42,955 bases of DNA from Methanobacteriota archaeon (GTDB lineage Archaea; Thermoplasmatota; Poseidoniia; Poseidoniales; Poseidoniaceae), in NCBI GenBank assembly GCA_004195635.1, contig PSPT01000019.1, positions 1 to 42,955 of the forward strand. The letters run 5' to 3'. Each line of letters begins with the position of its first letter. Positions within the stretch are counted from its first letter, which is position 1. Below, in pieces: positions 33,931 to 42,725 of the stretch. The notes below the pieces were generated by a model that did no database searches, was not told the DNA's origin, and saw only the letters and a list, made by a program, of their open reading frames with translations. Position numbers and translations under genes: made by a program.

Positions 33931-35553
33931 AATGGCAACAATACTGGTGGCCCCGGAATTAATGCTTGGCCGTATGATGGATTTACTGGAAATGATATTC
34001 TAGATTATCAATTGAATAATACCGATGCAATAGAGACGAATGTTTGGGGTAATACGGTAAATAGTTCAAATTACACCCTCGGTGTATGGATTACAGATGA
34101 AAATGGCGTCCCTGTACATAATTTCACTGAAGATGGACCTTGGGTCATGGAAGGTTTCAATGTTCATTTTGTCCCTGGAATGGGCAATGGGGTTAACATG
34201 ACTGGAGTCGGCCTTGACGATGGCTGTTATGATTTCCATGCGACTTTAACCGAAGGCAGTATCCTATGGGAATACGAAACATGGCCGTTTACCATCAACA
34301 CGAATTTCACAGATTGTTACAATACTGGAGGCAACAATACTGGTGGAAATAATAACACCGATTGTGGAACTAATAATTCCTTTACTTCAGTAATGAGTTG
34401 GACTGATTCATCGTCATACATTCAGGGAACCGATCCATTCGGCAGCTTCTATGTAAATTGTACAGTTATTGGGACTAATTATACACTTGATTATCATGTC
34501 TATGACATTAGTAACGGTGGCGCTTTTGGAGATTGGGCTGGCACATGGTCGTGGATTGCTCAAAGTAATTATAGTTCTTTTAGCGAATCATTCTTGGGCT
34601 TGACAGAAGGAGATTATTGTATGGTTGCCGACTTGTATAACTTATCGTCACCTTCGCCTTTTGTTGCTGACGATGGTGGCCAAACCTGCTTCCAAATCCT
34701 CGCTAATAATACAAGTGGAAACAATACTGGCGGTAACAATAATACCCATGGAGCCATGTTTGTTTACATCCAATCTGGAACCTACGGATTTGGAATTGCT
34801 GAACAATTACCACTATCTCTGCATTTCCCAGCACCGCCAATGGCTGACAATTCACCATATGAAATGTCACAAATATGTTCCGTAGATAACGGTCATACTG
34901 TTGATGTATTTTCCACATGGGTGTATTCAGAAGGAGGTAATGCAGGTGATTTCAACAACATTACCAGTTGGTCTGTCAATAACGATAATGGCCTTCAGTT
35001 AGATCATTTCAGTTATGACCCAATGTTAGATATCAATGGTTTTGCAAATCCAATGGTTGTGTTTGAAGATGACGCAAATTGGAGTGGGCATATTCCTGCT
35101 GAAGTATTTGACCAAGCCGCTTGGACTTGCGTTAATTCTACACCTAGCGGAAACAATACTGTTACGAACACAGCACCAGTTGTGTCCAATGTCTCCATCT
35201 CCCCTACTCTACCAACTCCAAGTGACACGCTCAACTGCCAGTATGCAGTCTACGATGCAGAAGGTGATACAACAGTTGCCACTGTGACATGGTCGGTAAA
35301 TGGGACCGTAGTTCTCAACGGTTCAGACGACCTTTCAAGTGGCTTTGCGGCAGATGATGAAGTCACCTGTTCTGTTTCCGCTAATGATGGACAGGAAACA
35401 AGTAACATTGGTTCTGACTCTGTAACCATCCAAGCCGAATCACCGGCGGAAGAGGACGATGATAACGCGGGATTCCTCCCCTCGCTTGGTGCAATCGGAA
35501 CCATGGCTGCGATAGCCGTCGGTGTTTTTGCCTCACGACGAAAGAATGAATAA
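33628..35553 (+). CDS. Asn/Thr-rich surface protein, C-terminal part with sorting-like tail
   Basis: Continuation of the preceding gene in a frame shifted by two bases. It begins with the second copy of the duplicated module and continues through sequon-rich modules that each end in a GCY/GDYC motif (GCYYASFEL, GCYDFHATL, GDYCMVADLY). These are separated by GGNNTGGNN linkers, with a Cys-containing Ig-like domain near the end (DTLNCQYAVYDAEGDT). The C-terminus is tripartite: acidic spacer (PAEEDDDNAGF), LPSLGAIGTMAAIAVGVFA hydrophobic stretch, then RRKNE. That layout is the one used by archaeosortase (PGF-CTERM-like) substrates, although the exact motif is not PGF. The listed ATG 33628 is simply the first in this frame, not a credible start. 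Confidence 0.8.
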   Translation: MGWTNGSWNSQIFNSSNSIGLNWSAGSLATNNITYNVSVDVYGMVNNNTTIVWSDSITFNPTSNSTSGAFQIPPNTLSLGCYYASFELSDNDDGMVFDYDGNGNNTGGPGINAWPYDGFTGNDILDYQLNNTDAIETNVWGNTVNSSNYTLGVWITDENGVPVHNFTEDGPWVMEGFNVHFVPGMGNGVNMTGVGLDDGCYDFHATLTEGSILWEYETWPFTINTNFTDCYNTGGNNTGGNNNTDCGTNNSFTSVMSWTDSSSYIQGTDPFGSFYVNCTVIGTNYTLDYHVYDISNGGAFGDWAGTWSWIAQSNYSSFSESFLGLTEGDYCMVADLYNLSSPSPFVADDGGQTCFQILANNTSGNNTGGNNNTHGAMFVYIQSGTYGFGIAEQLPLSLHFPAPPMADNSPYEMSQICSVDNGHTVDVFSTWVYSEGGNAGDFNNITSWSVNNDNGLQLDHFSYDPMLDINGFANPMVVFEDDANWSGHIPAEVFDQAAWTCVNSTPSGNNTVTNTAPVVSNVSISPTLPTPSDTLNCQYAVYDAEGDTTVATVTWSVNGTVVLNGSDDLSSGFAADDEVTCSVSANDGQETSNIGSDSVTIQAESPAEEDDDNAGFLPSLGAIGTMAAIAVGVFASRRKNE

Positions 35554-35600
35554 ACGTCCCTGCTCGCTCACGGTGCCCCTTGGGTTTGCGATAGCACATA

Positions 35601-35622
35601 CATTATTCAATTACGAATAATG
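35601..35622. promoter_or_regulatory. Perfect 8-bp inverted repeat between two surface genes
   Basis: CATTATTC (35601-35608) and GAATAATG (35615-35622) around AATTAC form a 22-bp dyad. It sits 48 bp after one stop codon and about 104 bp before the next start. It could be an operator for the glycine-rich protein or an intrinsic 3'-end structure; no T tract follows. Confidence 0.4.
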
Positions 35623-35725
35623 AGTGGCGTTGCTATTCAACAATATTGCGAAAATCATCAATGGCATAATTGGCGAAACTACAATAGTGATGAAGTAATG
35701 CGAAAAATACAAGGAGTGGGATGAG

Positions 35726-38700
35726 TTGCGTTTTCAAGTATTTTCCATGGTTTCTATTTTTTTGTTGTCAATTGCATTGCCGATGATTTCAGCAGCACCT
35801 GTAATAAAAAATGAATTTGAATTCAGCCAGACTGACATTACTCTTTATCCAGGTCTTAACGAAACAACTGCCATACCTCATTTCCCTGGTTACCGCCCCC
35901 AATCTGCTACCCTAGATTGGGAGTTATCTCCTGATTCTCAAGATTATGAAGACACAATAAATGTGGGATTAAGTCATTCTCAACTCGGCACAACCCACAA
36001 CCTTACTGGTGGAAGTGGGGGGCTTTCACTAAATTCCTCTTTTGCAGGGCCTTCGACTGCAGGAAGTGTCAATTTGCATCTATTCAACAGTACCACTATG
36101 CAGGGATTCAAATCTTATGATACCCTACAACTTTCTTGCGGAATTATTAGTTGTGGTTCAATAACTGCGACTGCTAATCTTACCATTCATGCCAACAATG
36201 TAATTCTTGATGCCTCTACTTCCATTTCGGGTAATTACATTATTACCAGTAATACTGGAGATGGCGGCGCAGGTTCTGCTTCTTCGTCTTGGGTCGGATA
36301 TGCAGGTGGTGGCGCAGGACACGCGGCTGCAGGTGGTGCAGGTGGCGATTCATCAGGCAATGGCGGGACCTCATATGGCAATGGAACTGAATCGGGTTCT
36401 GCTGGTGGTTCAGTAAGCCACACTGGGGCATCAAATACCGTGGGTGGTTATGGTGGAACAGTAATCACTATTGTAGCAGGCAGTGTTGAAATTAATGGTA
36501 CACTTTCCAGTTTAGGTGGAGATGGAGATGCAGGGCCATCTGCTCCAAACGGTGGTAATGGAGGTAATGCCGCTGGAGGTGGATCTGGTGGTTCTATCAA
36601 TGTTAAAGCAAACACAATTTCAATTGGCCAATCCGGCACAGTTTCTGCCTCTGGAGGCGATGGCGGGGACGGCGCGGACGGACATTGTCCTGCTGGCAAT
36701 CCATGTCTATTCCTGTATCATGGAGGAGATGGTGGCGGCGGCGGAGCCGGTGGTTTTGTTAATTTGATTACCACTTCAGGCGGTTTGTCAAATTCAGGTA
36801 CTGTGTCGGTAATAGAAGGATTTGGTGGTGATTTCGGGCTCAAATATGGCACTGGTTCAGATGGTCTTGCAGGTAGTGATGGAGGAAATGGTACTGTTTC
36901 ATTTTCGACTTTTAGTGGTTTTGTTTCCGCAAGTAATGTTAGTTCTGATGAAGGTTGGTTCCTCATTCCTGACATTGGCCCAGGGGATGGTGAAATAGAG
37001 CAATTTGCGTGGTTGAATTCATCTGCAACGATTCCAAGTGGTTCAAGTCTAGATTTCTTTTACAATTACACTATGGATAATAGCACATGGTCAGGTTGGA
37101 TTGAAGGGAATATTACTAATCAAATGATGCCTAGGTTTTCCAATCTTCATCTTCTTTATGATTTCCAAAGATCATCTAGTGGTGCTGCTCCAATATTGCG
37201 TTCACTAACCTATGGAATCACCTTTTATGACTCATTAGAAAACTTGAGTATAGAATTAGAAGGAAATCCGATATTAGGTCCAATACCCGAGTACTATGGG
37301 CTCATTGAAGACGGAGGTAGTAATGTTACTGCTACAGGAGTCGAACTTTGGATTGATGTCCCTCTTTATGGTCAAGCAGTGACTGATTTACATATGTGGT
37401 TAGCAATATACAATACTTCGCAAATAACCGGAAATATCGTTGGTAGTTTTGATAGTGGGGTATCAATGAGTTGGAATTTTTCAGATATCGAAGCAGGTGG
37501 AATTGACATTATCATTCCTGCTTCCTCACTCAACTCAAATTGGCCCACTACTGCCAATAATACAGTCGATCAAATCACTTGGGCGAGATATAATTTTACA
37601 TTATCATTACCAACTCAGACTAGTTTTGACATATCCAATTATGACATTCAATATATTAGCTTCTATCACACAATCGCAGATAGTATTAATTTCACCTCTC
37701 AGATGAATGCACATGCTCTTTCGGCTTGTGGAACTTGGTATCAGGCCACTTCATTTTGTTTGCAGGAATTTGAGATAACTAGTTCTGGAGATCCTCCAAA
37801 TGGTGGGGAGTGGAATCAAACACTAATACTCAATAATCTTAACATTGTATGGATTGATGATATTCCGCCACAAATTTTGACATTGTCTCATCTAGTAAAT
37901 ACTGTTGATTCGGCAGATGCCCGTAATGGCGATATTATCGTAATCGTTGCTACTGACATCAATGGCGAAGATAACTTACTTGGCCGTATTTGGGTTCATG
38001 ATAATCCCGTAAGTAATATTAGCGAACTACTCTCTACTCCAAATCAATCTCTTGGTTATTCAGTGCCAGCCAGTACATATTGGACAAGTATTCAGACTAA
38101 TACATATGACCCCACAATAACTCATGAATTATGGGTGTCTCTTGAAATGACTGATGTTGAAGGGAATATCGCAATTTTACTAAATGGTGATTCTGTGAAA
38201 ATACTTCCAGTTTTGCCAAAAGTTGGAAGTCTAACTATCGCCAATACCGATGGAGATGCGATTAGCTGGATGTTGCCTGCAAGTACGACTGATGAAATCG
38301 TATTTTCCGTTACAGATTTTAATAATCGAACCGACCTTGATGTTGAAATTGATTTAACTGGTCCTTCGAGTACTATTACAATTCCGATGCCTTGGGATAA
38401 CAATACTAATTCCTATACTGCAACATGGCTTTCTTCCAGAGAGAAGATGGGTGATTGGGAACTTGAAATAGTGGCTTCTGAATTCAATTCAGGAATAACC
38501 GACTCTGATGGTTTGCAAGTGGGAGTTGATGCTCACTTTTCTATTGTCGATTTCATTCCGCCTAAAATTGTTTCAGCAGTCTCATCTGATGAAGGCAGTT
38601 ATGGAAGAATAGATGTTGAATGGCTCAGTGAGGAAAATGAAATAATTAATTCATGGGTTTCAATATATAATGAGACCGATGCTTTCATCGATACTGGAGT

Positions 38701-39787
38701 TATCCTGCACGATACTGATAATAGTGGACACGTAACTATCACAACTGAACAATATGCTCCGGGAGATTATTGGGCAGTAGTACATGTGAAGGATGACCAA
38801 AATAATGAAGTTAATCAAACGATATTCTTTGTCAATATCCCAGCACCATTACCCGAAGTAAATTCATCGAATATCAATTTGGAAGTCATTGGTGAATCAA
38901 TTCATGCAAGTGGAAATGTTGTTTTCAGAAGCGGAAATGGTATGCTGATGTGGCTTGTCAATGGGCAAGAAGTTGCGAATATTTCAATCAATGATGGAAT
39001 TGTTGAAACTAATATTTCACTAAGTCAAATGGCTAATGGCACTCATGAAGTTGAATTATTGATTTGTAGTATTGAAATTTGTCAGGTTTGGAATCAAACT
39101 GTGGATAGTAGTTCTTGGTGGATAATTTCTACTTCGCATCTTTGTGTGGATGCTAATTGTACAATTACTAATTTAGGAGAAAATAATATTACAACTAGAA
39201 TGAAAATGAATTCAGTTTCCTCATACTTCATTTGTAGTGGAGAAAAAATTGGAACCACGAATGAAACTATCTCTCACGATTGCACAGTTTCTAATTCAAC
39301 ACCTGTAGGGAATCATACGCTAGATTGGTCTCTTGAGGTTCAAGATCGCTCCGGCTATTGGCTATTGATTAAACAATCTACAACGACTTTCTCCGTCGTA
39401 GAACAAATTGTTCCAGAGAACGAATCAAACAATCCGAGTGATTCAAATAATGATGAGAGTAATTCTGGCAGTGATGCATCATCTGCAACAATATATTGGA
39501 TAATAGGTGCATTTGCAGTTGCAATTGTCGGTATTCTAGTCTTTGTAATGTTTGGAAGAACTAATGATGATATTGAATTTGAGGAAGATAATAGTGGTGA
39601 TTATGAATTAATCAAAGCAGCCGAAGAGCCTGTGGAAATACAAAATCTCACTCCACGTATTGTAGATTCATGGGAAAGCCTTCCACCTGATGGCGAATAT
39701 CATAATCGCGAAGACGGAATGTGGTATCAAGATGCGGAAGCCGGTTGGTGGTGGCAACACCCTGATGGAAGATTCGAACTAGTTTGA
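35726..39787 (+). CDS. Glycine-rich giant membrane-anchored surface protein (1353 aa)
   Basis: A signal peptide (about residues 5-25, FSMVSIFLLSIALPMISAA) follows a TTG start at 35726 with GGAG about 10 nt upstream. An ATG 5 bp earlier is out of frame. Residues about 150-205 resemble a beta-helix (NLTIHANNVILDASTSISG). Residues about 170-390 are glycine-rich (GGDGGDGADG, GGGGAGG) with intervening VEINGTLSS/SGTVSASGG turns, as in adhesin-like beta-helical proteins. Several Ig-like beta domains follow. One membrane helix lies near residues 1253-1275 (IYWIIGAFAVAIVGILVFVM). The cytoplasmic tail ends in a Trp/Tyr-rich motif (GMWYQDAEAGWWWQHPDG). I cannot assign a ligand; adhesion or cell coat is a guess. 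Confidence 0.86.
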   Translation: MRFQVFSMVSIFLLSIALPMISAAPVIKNEFEFSQTDITLYPGLNETTAIPHFPGYRPQSATLDWELSPDSQDYEDTINVGLSHSQLGTTHNLTGGSGGLSLNSSFAGPSTAGSVNLHLFNSTTMQGFKSYDTLQLSCGIISCGSITATANLTIHANNVILDASTSISGNYIITSNTGDGGAGSASSSWVGYAGGGAGHAAAGGAGGDSSGNGGTSYGNGTESGSAGGSVSHTGASNTVGGYGGTVITIVAGSVEINGTLSSLGGDGDAGPSAPNGGNGGNAAGGGSGGSINVKANTISIGQSGTVSASGGDGGDGADGHCPAGNPCLFLYHGGDGGGGGAGGFVNLITTSGGLSNSGTVSVIEGFGGDFGLKYGTGSDGLAGSDGGNGTVSFSTFSGFVSASNVSSDEGWFLIPDIGPGDGEIEQFAWLNSSATIPSGSSLDFFYNYTMDNSTWSGWIEGNITNQMMPRFSNLHLLYDFQRSSSGAAPILRSLTYGITFYDSLENLSIELEGNPILGPIPEYYGLIEDGGSNVTATGVELWIDVPLYGQAVTDLHMWLAIYNTSQITGNIVGSFDSGVSMSWNFSDIEAGGIDIIIPASSLNSNWPTTANNTVDQITWARYNFTLSLPTQTSFDISNYDIQYISFYHTIADSINFTSQMNAHALSACGTWYQATSFCLQEFEITSSGDPPNGGEWNQTLILNNLNIVWIDDIPPQILTLSHLVNTVDSADARNGDIIVIVATDINGEDNLLGRIWVHDNPVSNISELLSTPNQSLGYSVPASTYWTSIQTNTYDPTITHELWVSLEMTDVEGNIAILLNGDSVKILPVLPKVGSLTIANTDGDAISWMLPASTTDEIVFSVTDFNNRTDLDVEIDLTGPSSTITIPMPWDNNTNSYTATWLSSREKMGDWELEIVASEFNSGITDSDGLQVGVDAHFSIVDFIPPKIVSAVSSDEGSYGRIDVEWLSEENEIINSWVSIYNETDAFIDTGVILHDTDNSGHVTITTEQYAPGDYWAVVHVKDDQNNEVNQTIFFVNIPAPLPEVNSSNINLEVIGESIHASGNVVFRSGNGMLMWLVNGQEVANISINDGIVETNISLSQMANGTHEVELLICSIEICQVWNQTVDSSSWWIISTSHLCVDANCTITNLGENNITTRMKMNSVSSYFICSGEKIGTTNETISHDCTVSNSTPVGNHTLDWSLEVQDRSGYWLLIKQSTTTFSVVEQIVPENESNNPSDSNNDESNSGSDASSATIYWIIGAFAVAIVGILVFVMFGRTNDDIEFEEDNSGDYELIKAAEEPVEIQNLTPRIVDSWESLPPDGEYHNREDGMWYQDAEAGWWWQHPDGRFELV

Positions 39788-39809
39788 AAAGAGAGATGGA
39801 GCCAATAAT

Positions 39810-39971
39810 ATGTTGGGATGTCGCCGTTGTGGAGCACCAACAACAAGTGGTTATTGCCACATATGCAAGAGCCAACGCGAAGACATCTGCCGCGGATGTG
39901 GAAGGCGTATTCACGACGGTATCAGAGTCGGCGAGCGTTTCATTTGTCGTGACTGCAAAAATTCTAAGTGA
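39810..39971 (+). CDS. Small zinc-ribbon protein (53 aa) with four CxxC knuckles
   Basis: ATG 39810, 22 bp after the glycine-rich gene, with GGAG at 39798-39801. The 53-residue product has four CxxC pairs: CRRC (4-7), CHIC (16-19), CRGC (27-30) and CRDC (46-49). It would bind two zinc ions, and GYC-type spacing gives two ribbons. Otherwise it is basic and hydrophilic, so a nucleic-acid or protein adaptor is likely. The reading frame used by the longer overlapping ORF (from 39784) lacks this pattern and is not coding. Confidence 0.75.
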   Translation: MLGCRRCGAPTTSGYCHICKSQREDICRGCGRRIHDGIRVGERFICRDCKNSK

Positions 39972-39974
39972 TGG

Positions 39975-39988
39975 AAAACCTTAAATAG
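39975..39988 (+). promoter_or_regulatory. BRE/TATA element before the 82-aa protein gene
   Basis: AAAACCTTAAATAG (39975-39988) has a purine-rich BRE followed by TTAAATA, centred about 33 bp before the ATG at 40017. This predicts a short leader. It is the clearest BRE-TATA arrangement in this part of the window. Confidence 0.6.
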
Positions 39989-40016
39989 TAGTGCTACTCT
40001 TATTTTTTTGGTAATT

Positions 40017-40265
40017 ATGCAATTAGAACCTTGCCAAATCAATGCTGCAGTAGTTGAACTACTGATGAGGATAGACGCTAGAGACAATGATCCTCGTGTC
40101 TATGAAAGATATAGTCGATTTTGGAATGGACCTGGCAGAGAAATATTACAACGTGGTGCTCAACGCTTTGGTGCTGATAATGATTCATTGGTTAGAATCA
40201 TGACTTATTCCTTAAATCGGACCTGTACGATGAATGGCCTCCCGCCTCTCAATGACCATACATAG
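40017..40265 (+). CDS. Small conserved-looking protein (82 aa), unknown
   Basis: I do not recognise the family. The ORF starts at ATG 40017 downstream of a good BRE/TATA; the longest frame from TTG 40008 adds MVI only. The product is predicted helical and charged (VVELLMRIDARDNDPRVYERY, cut here to 20 letters), with GREILQRGAQRFG in the middle. It has no signal peptide or membrane helix. It lies 14 bp before the HEAT-like gene and is probably co-transcribed with it. Confidence 0.55.
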   Translation: MQLEPCQINAAVVELLMRIDARDNDPRVYERYSRFWNGPGREILQRGAQRFGADNDSLVRIMTYSLNRTCTMNGLPPLNDHT

Positions 40266-40278
40266 TTTCATCTCTGCG

Positions 40279-41046
40279 ATGAATAAGAAAAAAGCATACA
40301 AACAACTTGAATTGAAATTCTCTGAATTGAGAGCTTATCCTAATAATTTTGGAACCGAAGAGGCATTGAAAGAGATAGGTGTCTGGATTGATAATCCAGA
40401 CCCAGATGTACGGGCATTTGTCGCTCAAAAGTTGTCAGGAGCAGATCAATCATGTGGCTATTATGATGAAATGTTTAGAATAATGCTGAGTGATGAGGAT
40501 TCGTTGGTTCGTTGTATTGCCGCAAAGGGTTGTCAGGCTGATGAAATTGATGAATCAACAATTCCAATGCTCATGGAGATGGTTAAAAATAGAGAATCTG
40601 CCGCAAACAGATATTTTGCTTTAACAACATTACTCAGAATGCAGAGATGGTACGAAGCAGAAATCGGTTGGGAAATTACCGGTTGGGCAGTAAGGGGGAA
40701 ACTGAATGGGTCCGATGAACTTGGTTCTAAGTGGATAGAGGTTGAGGGGGAAGAATTACCTCAAGAATACAGAACAAGAGGGGGGCTAATGATTAGTGAT
40801 TGGATAGAGATTCGCAGCCTATTGCATGATGACGATCTAAATGTTAGAGGTGTGGCCGCTAAGTTGTTGATGTCTAACATTTCATTCGTTGGTTGGTTGG
40901 CAGGCCATTGTGAGAAAGATGTATTGAATGCACTCCAATTCTATAATGAACCGTCTTGTAGTTGGCCATTAGCCCCATTCTTGATTGAATGGGATCCAGT
41001 GCACTACTACTTCAGCCATCAATATAAGCCATTGACCTTGCTGTAG
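40279..41046 (+). CDS. HEAT-like repeat protein (255 aa)
   Basis: Soluble helical protein with at least three HEAT/armadillo-like units carrying the D-x-D-x-x-V-R-x-x-A-A pattern: DNPDPDVRAFVAQKL (about residue 37), LSDEDSLVRCIAAKG (about residue 72) and LHDDDLNVRGVAAKLL (about residue 190). Such repeats form protein-binding solenoids, and the partner is unknown. The tail (DPVHYYFSHQYKPLTLL) runs into the convergent VWA gene (28-bp overlap, 41019-41046). The start is ambiguous: ATG 40279 avoids overlap with the upstream gene, while 40234 or 40252 would overlap it. Confidence 0.65.
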   Translation: MNKKKAYKQLELKFSELRAYPNNFGTEEALKEIGVWIDNPDPDVRAFVAQKLSGADQSCGYYDEMFRIMLSDEDSLVRCIAAKGCQADEIDESTIPMLMEMVKNRESAANRYFALTTLLRMQRWYEAEIGWEITGWAVRGKLNGSDELGSKWIEVEGEELPQEYRTRGGLMISDWIEIRSLLHDDDLNVRGVAAKLLMSNISFVGWLAGHCEKDVLNALQFYNEPSCSWPLAPFLIEWDPVHYYFSHQYKPLTLL

Positions 41047-42695
41047 GAATAACGGATTCTGATGTCGCTAGAGATATTCCCGACTGCCATTTCAAAGCAT
41101 GCGAGTGCCGGATGATTATGAAGGCCAATTATTTTGCCAAGCTGAGTTAGTTCTATCACCACTTGATTGTTCATTCCTTTGCTATGCCAACAATTCTCAA
41201 TATGAACGAGCGCTTCTTCAAGAATCTGTATGAAGCAGTCCCGGGAAGGAGCCCATACATCAGAGTGGGTTCGTTCCTCGTGTGGAACAGGAAGACTCTG
41301 CATCGGAGTTGGAATATCCCATTCGGTGCTGTTTTCAAAACAATTTCTAAAATCCCGGCACGCCGCTGAAGAATTAATCCTCTCACGCAATTTCTCGTAA
41401 TACCCGTCCTTATGATAGGTTTTATTCACTCGACAACAGTCGAGATAGGGGGTCACCACGAGGCCGGGCCGACAAGTATCTGTTGGCAGTCCAGGTACTG
41501 CGTTCCAATCATCATTTGAGTAATGGCCCTTCCACCAATCATCATTAGAGTAGTTGCTGTTTCGTTGTCCACCTGGGCCAAGAACGATGTATGGCTGATT
41601 CGGTAATGGAAATCGATTCTCAATACGAACTCTTTCAAGTGTTCCAATTCTAATCTTGTCGGAGTCGAGGCTGGTGCCGCAATCAACGATTGCCGCAATT
41701 AAATCATCAATGTCTGTTCCGGACCATTGTCGTAAATCAGAAAGAACTCTTGACCCTGAGCCAACAGTTACACCGGAGAGCGGGAGGTCAAAATCGTCGA
41801 GGATAAGGTGGAGTTTTCCGTAACCTTTGAAGGATGAAATTTCACGGGCAAGAGCGTCTCTCTTGACATCATCTAACGCATCGTATGTCTCCTTGCGGAG
41901 AAGGATCCAACGGTGGCCCTTCCTATGCCTGCTCGGACCCATCCATTCTTTAGATTCCATGGCGGCATCCGCCTTGGTACCAATCTCAATTAGTTCTTCA
42001 TGATCTACAGGGATGATTGATCTGAGAGCATATAGGGAATCCTGCCCAGATAGATTGAGGACCGATTCAAATTTGTTATCTTTGAGATAATCACGAATGA
42101 TGCGCAATCTCTGTTTCTTCCAATCGGCAGGGTCGCTGCTTCGATGCTTCCACGAACGTTTCATCTCGGATGCGACAGGCTCCTCCTTTCCATTATCCAG
42201 TTTGAAGAATTGCCCCCCGGAGCGACTTGCGAACTTCTGATATGAGGCCGCTTCGTATTCTTTTAGACCGATGCCGACAATCCAAAACTCCGCTGGGAAT
42301 TTCATAATGTTCAACTCATCAATACATCCATTGATGCCCCCGAATCCACGCAGAAGACCAGGGGACTGGTTGTCCTCTCCATCGGTGATCACGTAAATCA
42401 GAACCTCCTCAGGCTTAAGGCCCCGTCTAATCATTATATTCGCCTCATCAACGATGAGACCCCATAGATAGGTCGCTCCACCGAATTCATTCGGGCTCAA
42501 CTTGGCGAGATTTGGCTTGTCATGCACCACCCAATCTGATTGAACATCCTGCTGGTTGCGAGAAGAGAAGGCGACATAACGCAGTGGTAAATCCACGAAC
42601 CTCGAATGCACCAGATCCCAGTGATTGTCTCGAAGCGTGTCATTGCCTCGCAACCGCATTGAGCCACTTGTATCCATATATATTGCTATTCGCAT
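41019..42695 (-). CDS. VWA-domain protein with a complete MIDAS (558 aa)
   Basis: The N-terminal von Willebrand A domain (residues 1-180) has a full metal-ion site: DTSGSM at residues 8-13, the Thr in GGATYLW and the Asp in ITDGEDN. With no signal peptide it should be cytosolic and bind a partner through the metal. The rest (about 200-558) matches nothing I recognise. It has a helical charged segment, then a Cys/Trp-rich region including a short repeat (YSNDDWWKGHYSNDDW) and scattered Cys residues (DTCRPG, DCCRVN, SAACRDFRNC). Cytosolic VWA proteins often pair with MoxR-type AAA ATPases or act in defence or stress ternary systems; none is seen here. It is convergent with the HEAT gene and divergent from a partial gene. 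Confidence 0.75.
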   Translation of the reverse strand: MRIAIYMDTSGSMRLRGNDTLRDNHWDLVHSRFVDLPLRYVAFSSRNQQDVQSDWVVHDKPNLAKLSPNEFGGATYLWGLIVDEANIMIRRGLKPEEVLIYVITDGEDNQSPGLLRGFGGINGCIDELNIMKFPAEFWIVGIGLKEYEAASYQKFASRSGGQFFKLDNGKEEPVASEMKRSWKHRSSDPADWKKQRLRIIRDYLKDNKFESVLNLSGQDSLYALRSIIPVDHEELIEIGTKADAAMESKEWMGPSRHRKGHRWILLRKETYDALDDVKRDALAREISSFKGYGKLHLILDDFDLPLSGVTVGSGSRVLSDLRQWSGTDIDDLIAAIVDCGTSLDSDKIRIGTLERVRIENRFPLPNQPYIVLGPGGQRNSNYSNDDWWKGHYSNDDWNAVPGLPTDTCRPGLVVTPYLDCCRVNKTYHKDGYYEKLRERINSSAACRDFRNCFENSTEWDIPTPMQSLPVPHEERTHSDVWAPSRDCFIQILEEALVHIENCWHSKGMNNQVVIELTQLGKIIGLHNHPALACFEMAVGNISSDIRIRYSYSKVNGLY

Positions 42696-42716
42696 GGCAC
42701 CTGGTGATGAGAATTA

Positions 42717-42725
42717 CTAATAAAG
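42717..42725 (-). promoter_or_regulatory. TATA box of the VWA gene
   Basis: CTTTATTAG on the minus strand is centred about 26 bp before the ATG at 42695, consistent with a leaderless transcript. The remaining spacer to 42857 is AT-rich and has a second strong TATA cluster on the plus strand (CTTAAATAG near 42781 and CTATATATAG near 42797). Confidence 0.5.

Noticed and set aside
35470-35530. Classical LPXTG sortase signal
   Set aside because: LPSLG differs at the key Thr and the host looks archaeal, so an archaeosortase-type signal is more plausible.
36235-36975. Antisense proline-rich ORFs opposite the glycine-rich surface gene
   Set aside because: They are the complement of Gly codons (GGN to NCC) in a real gene and have no start signals or family features.
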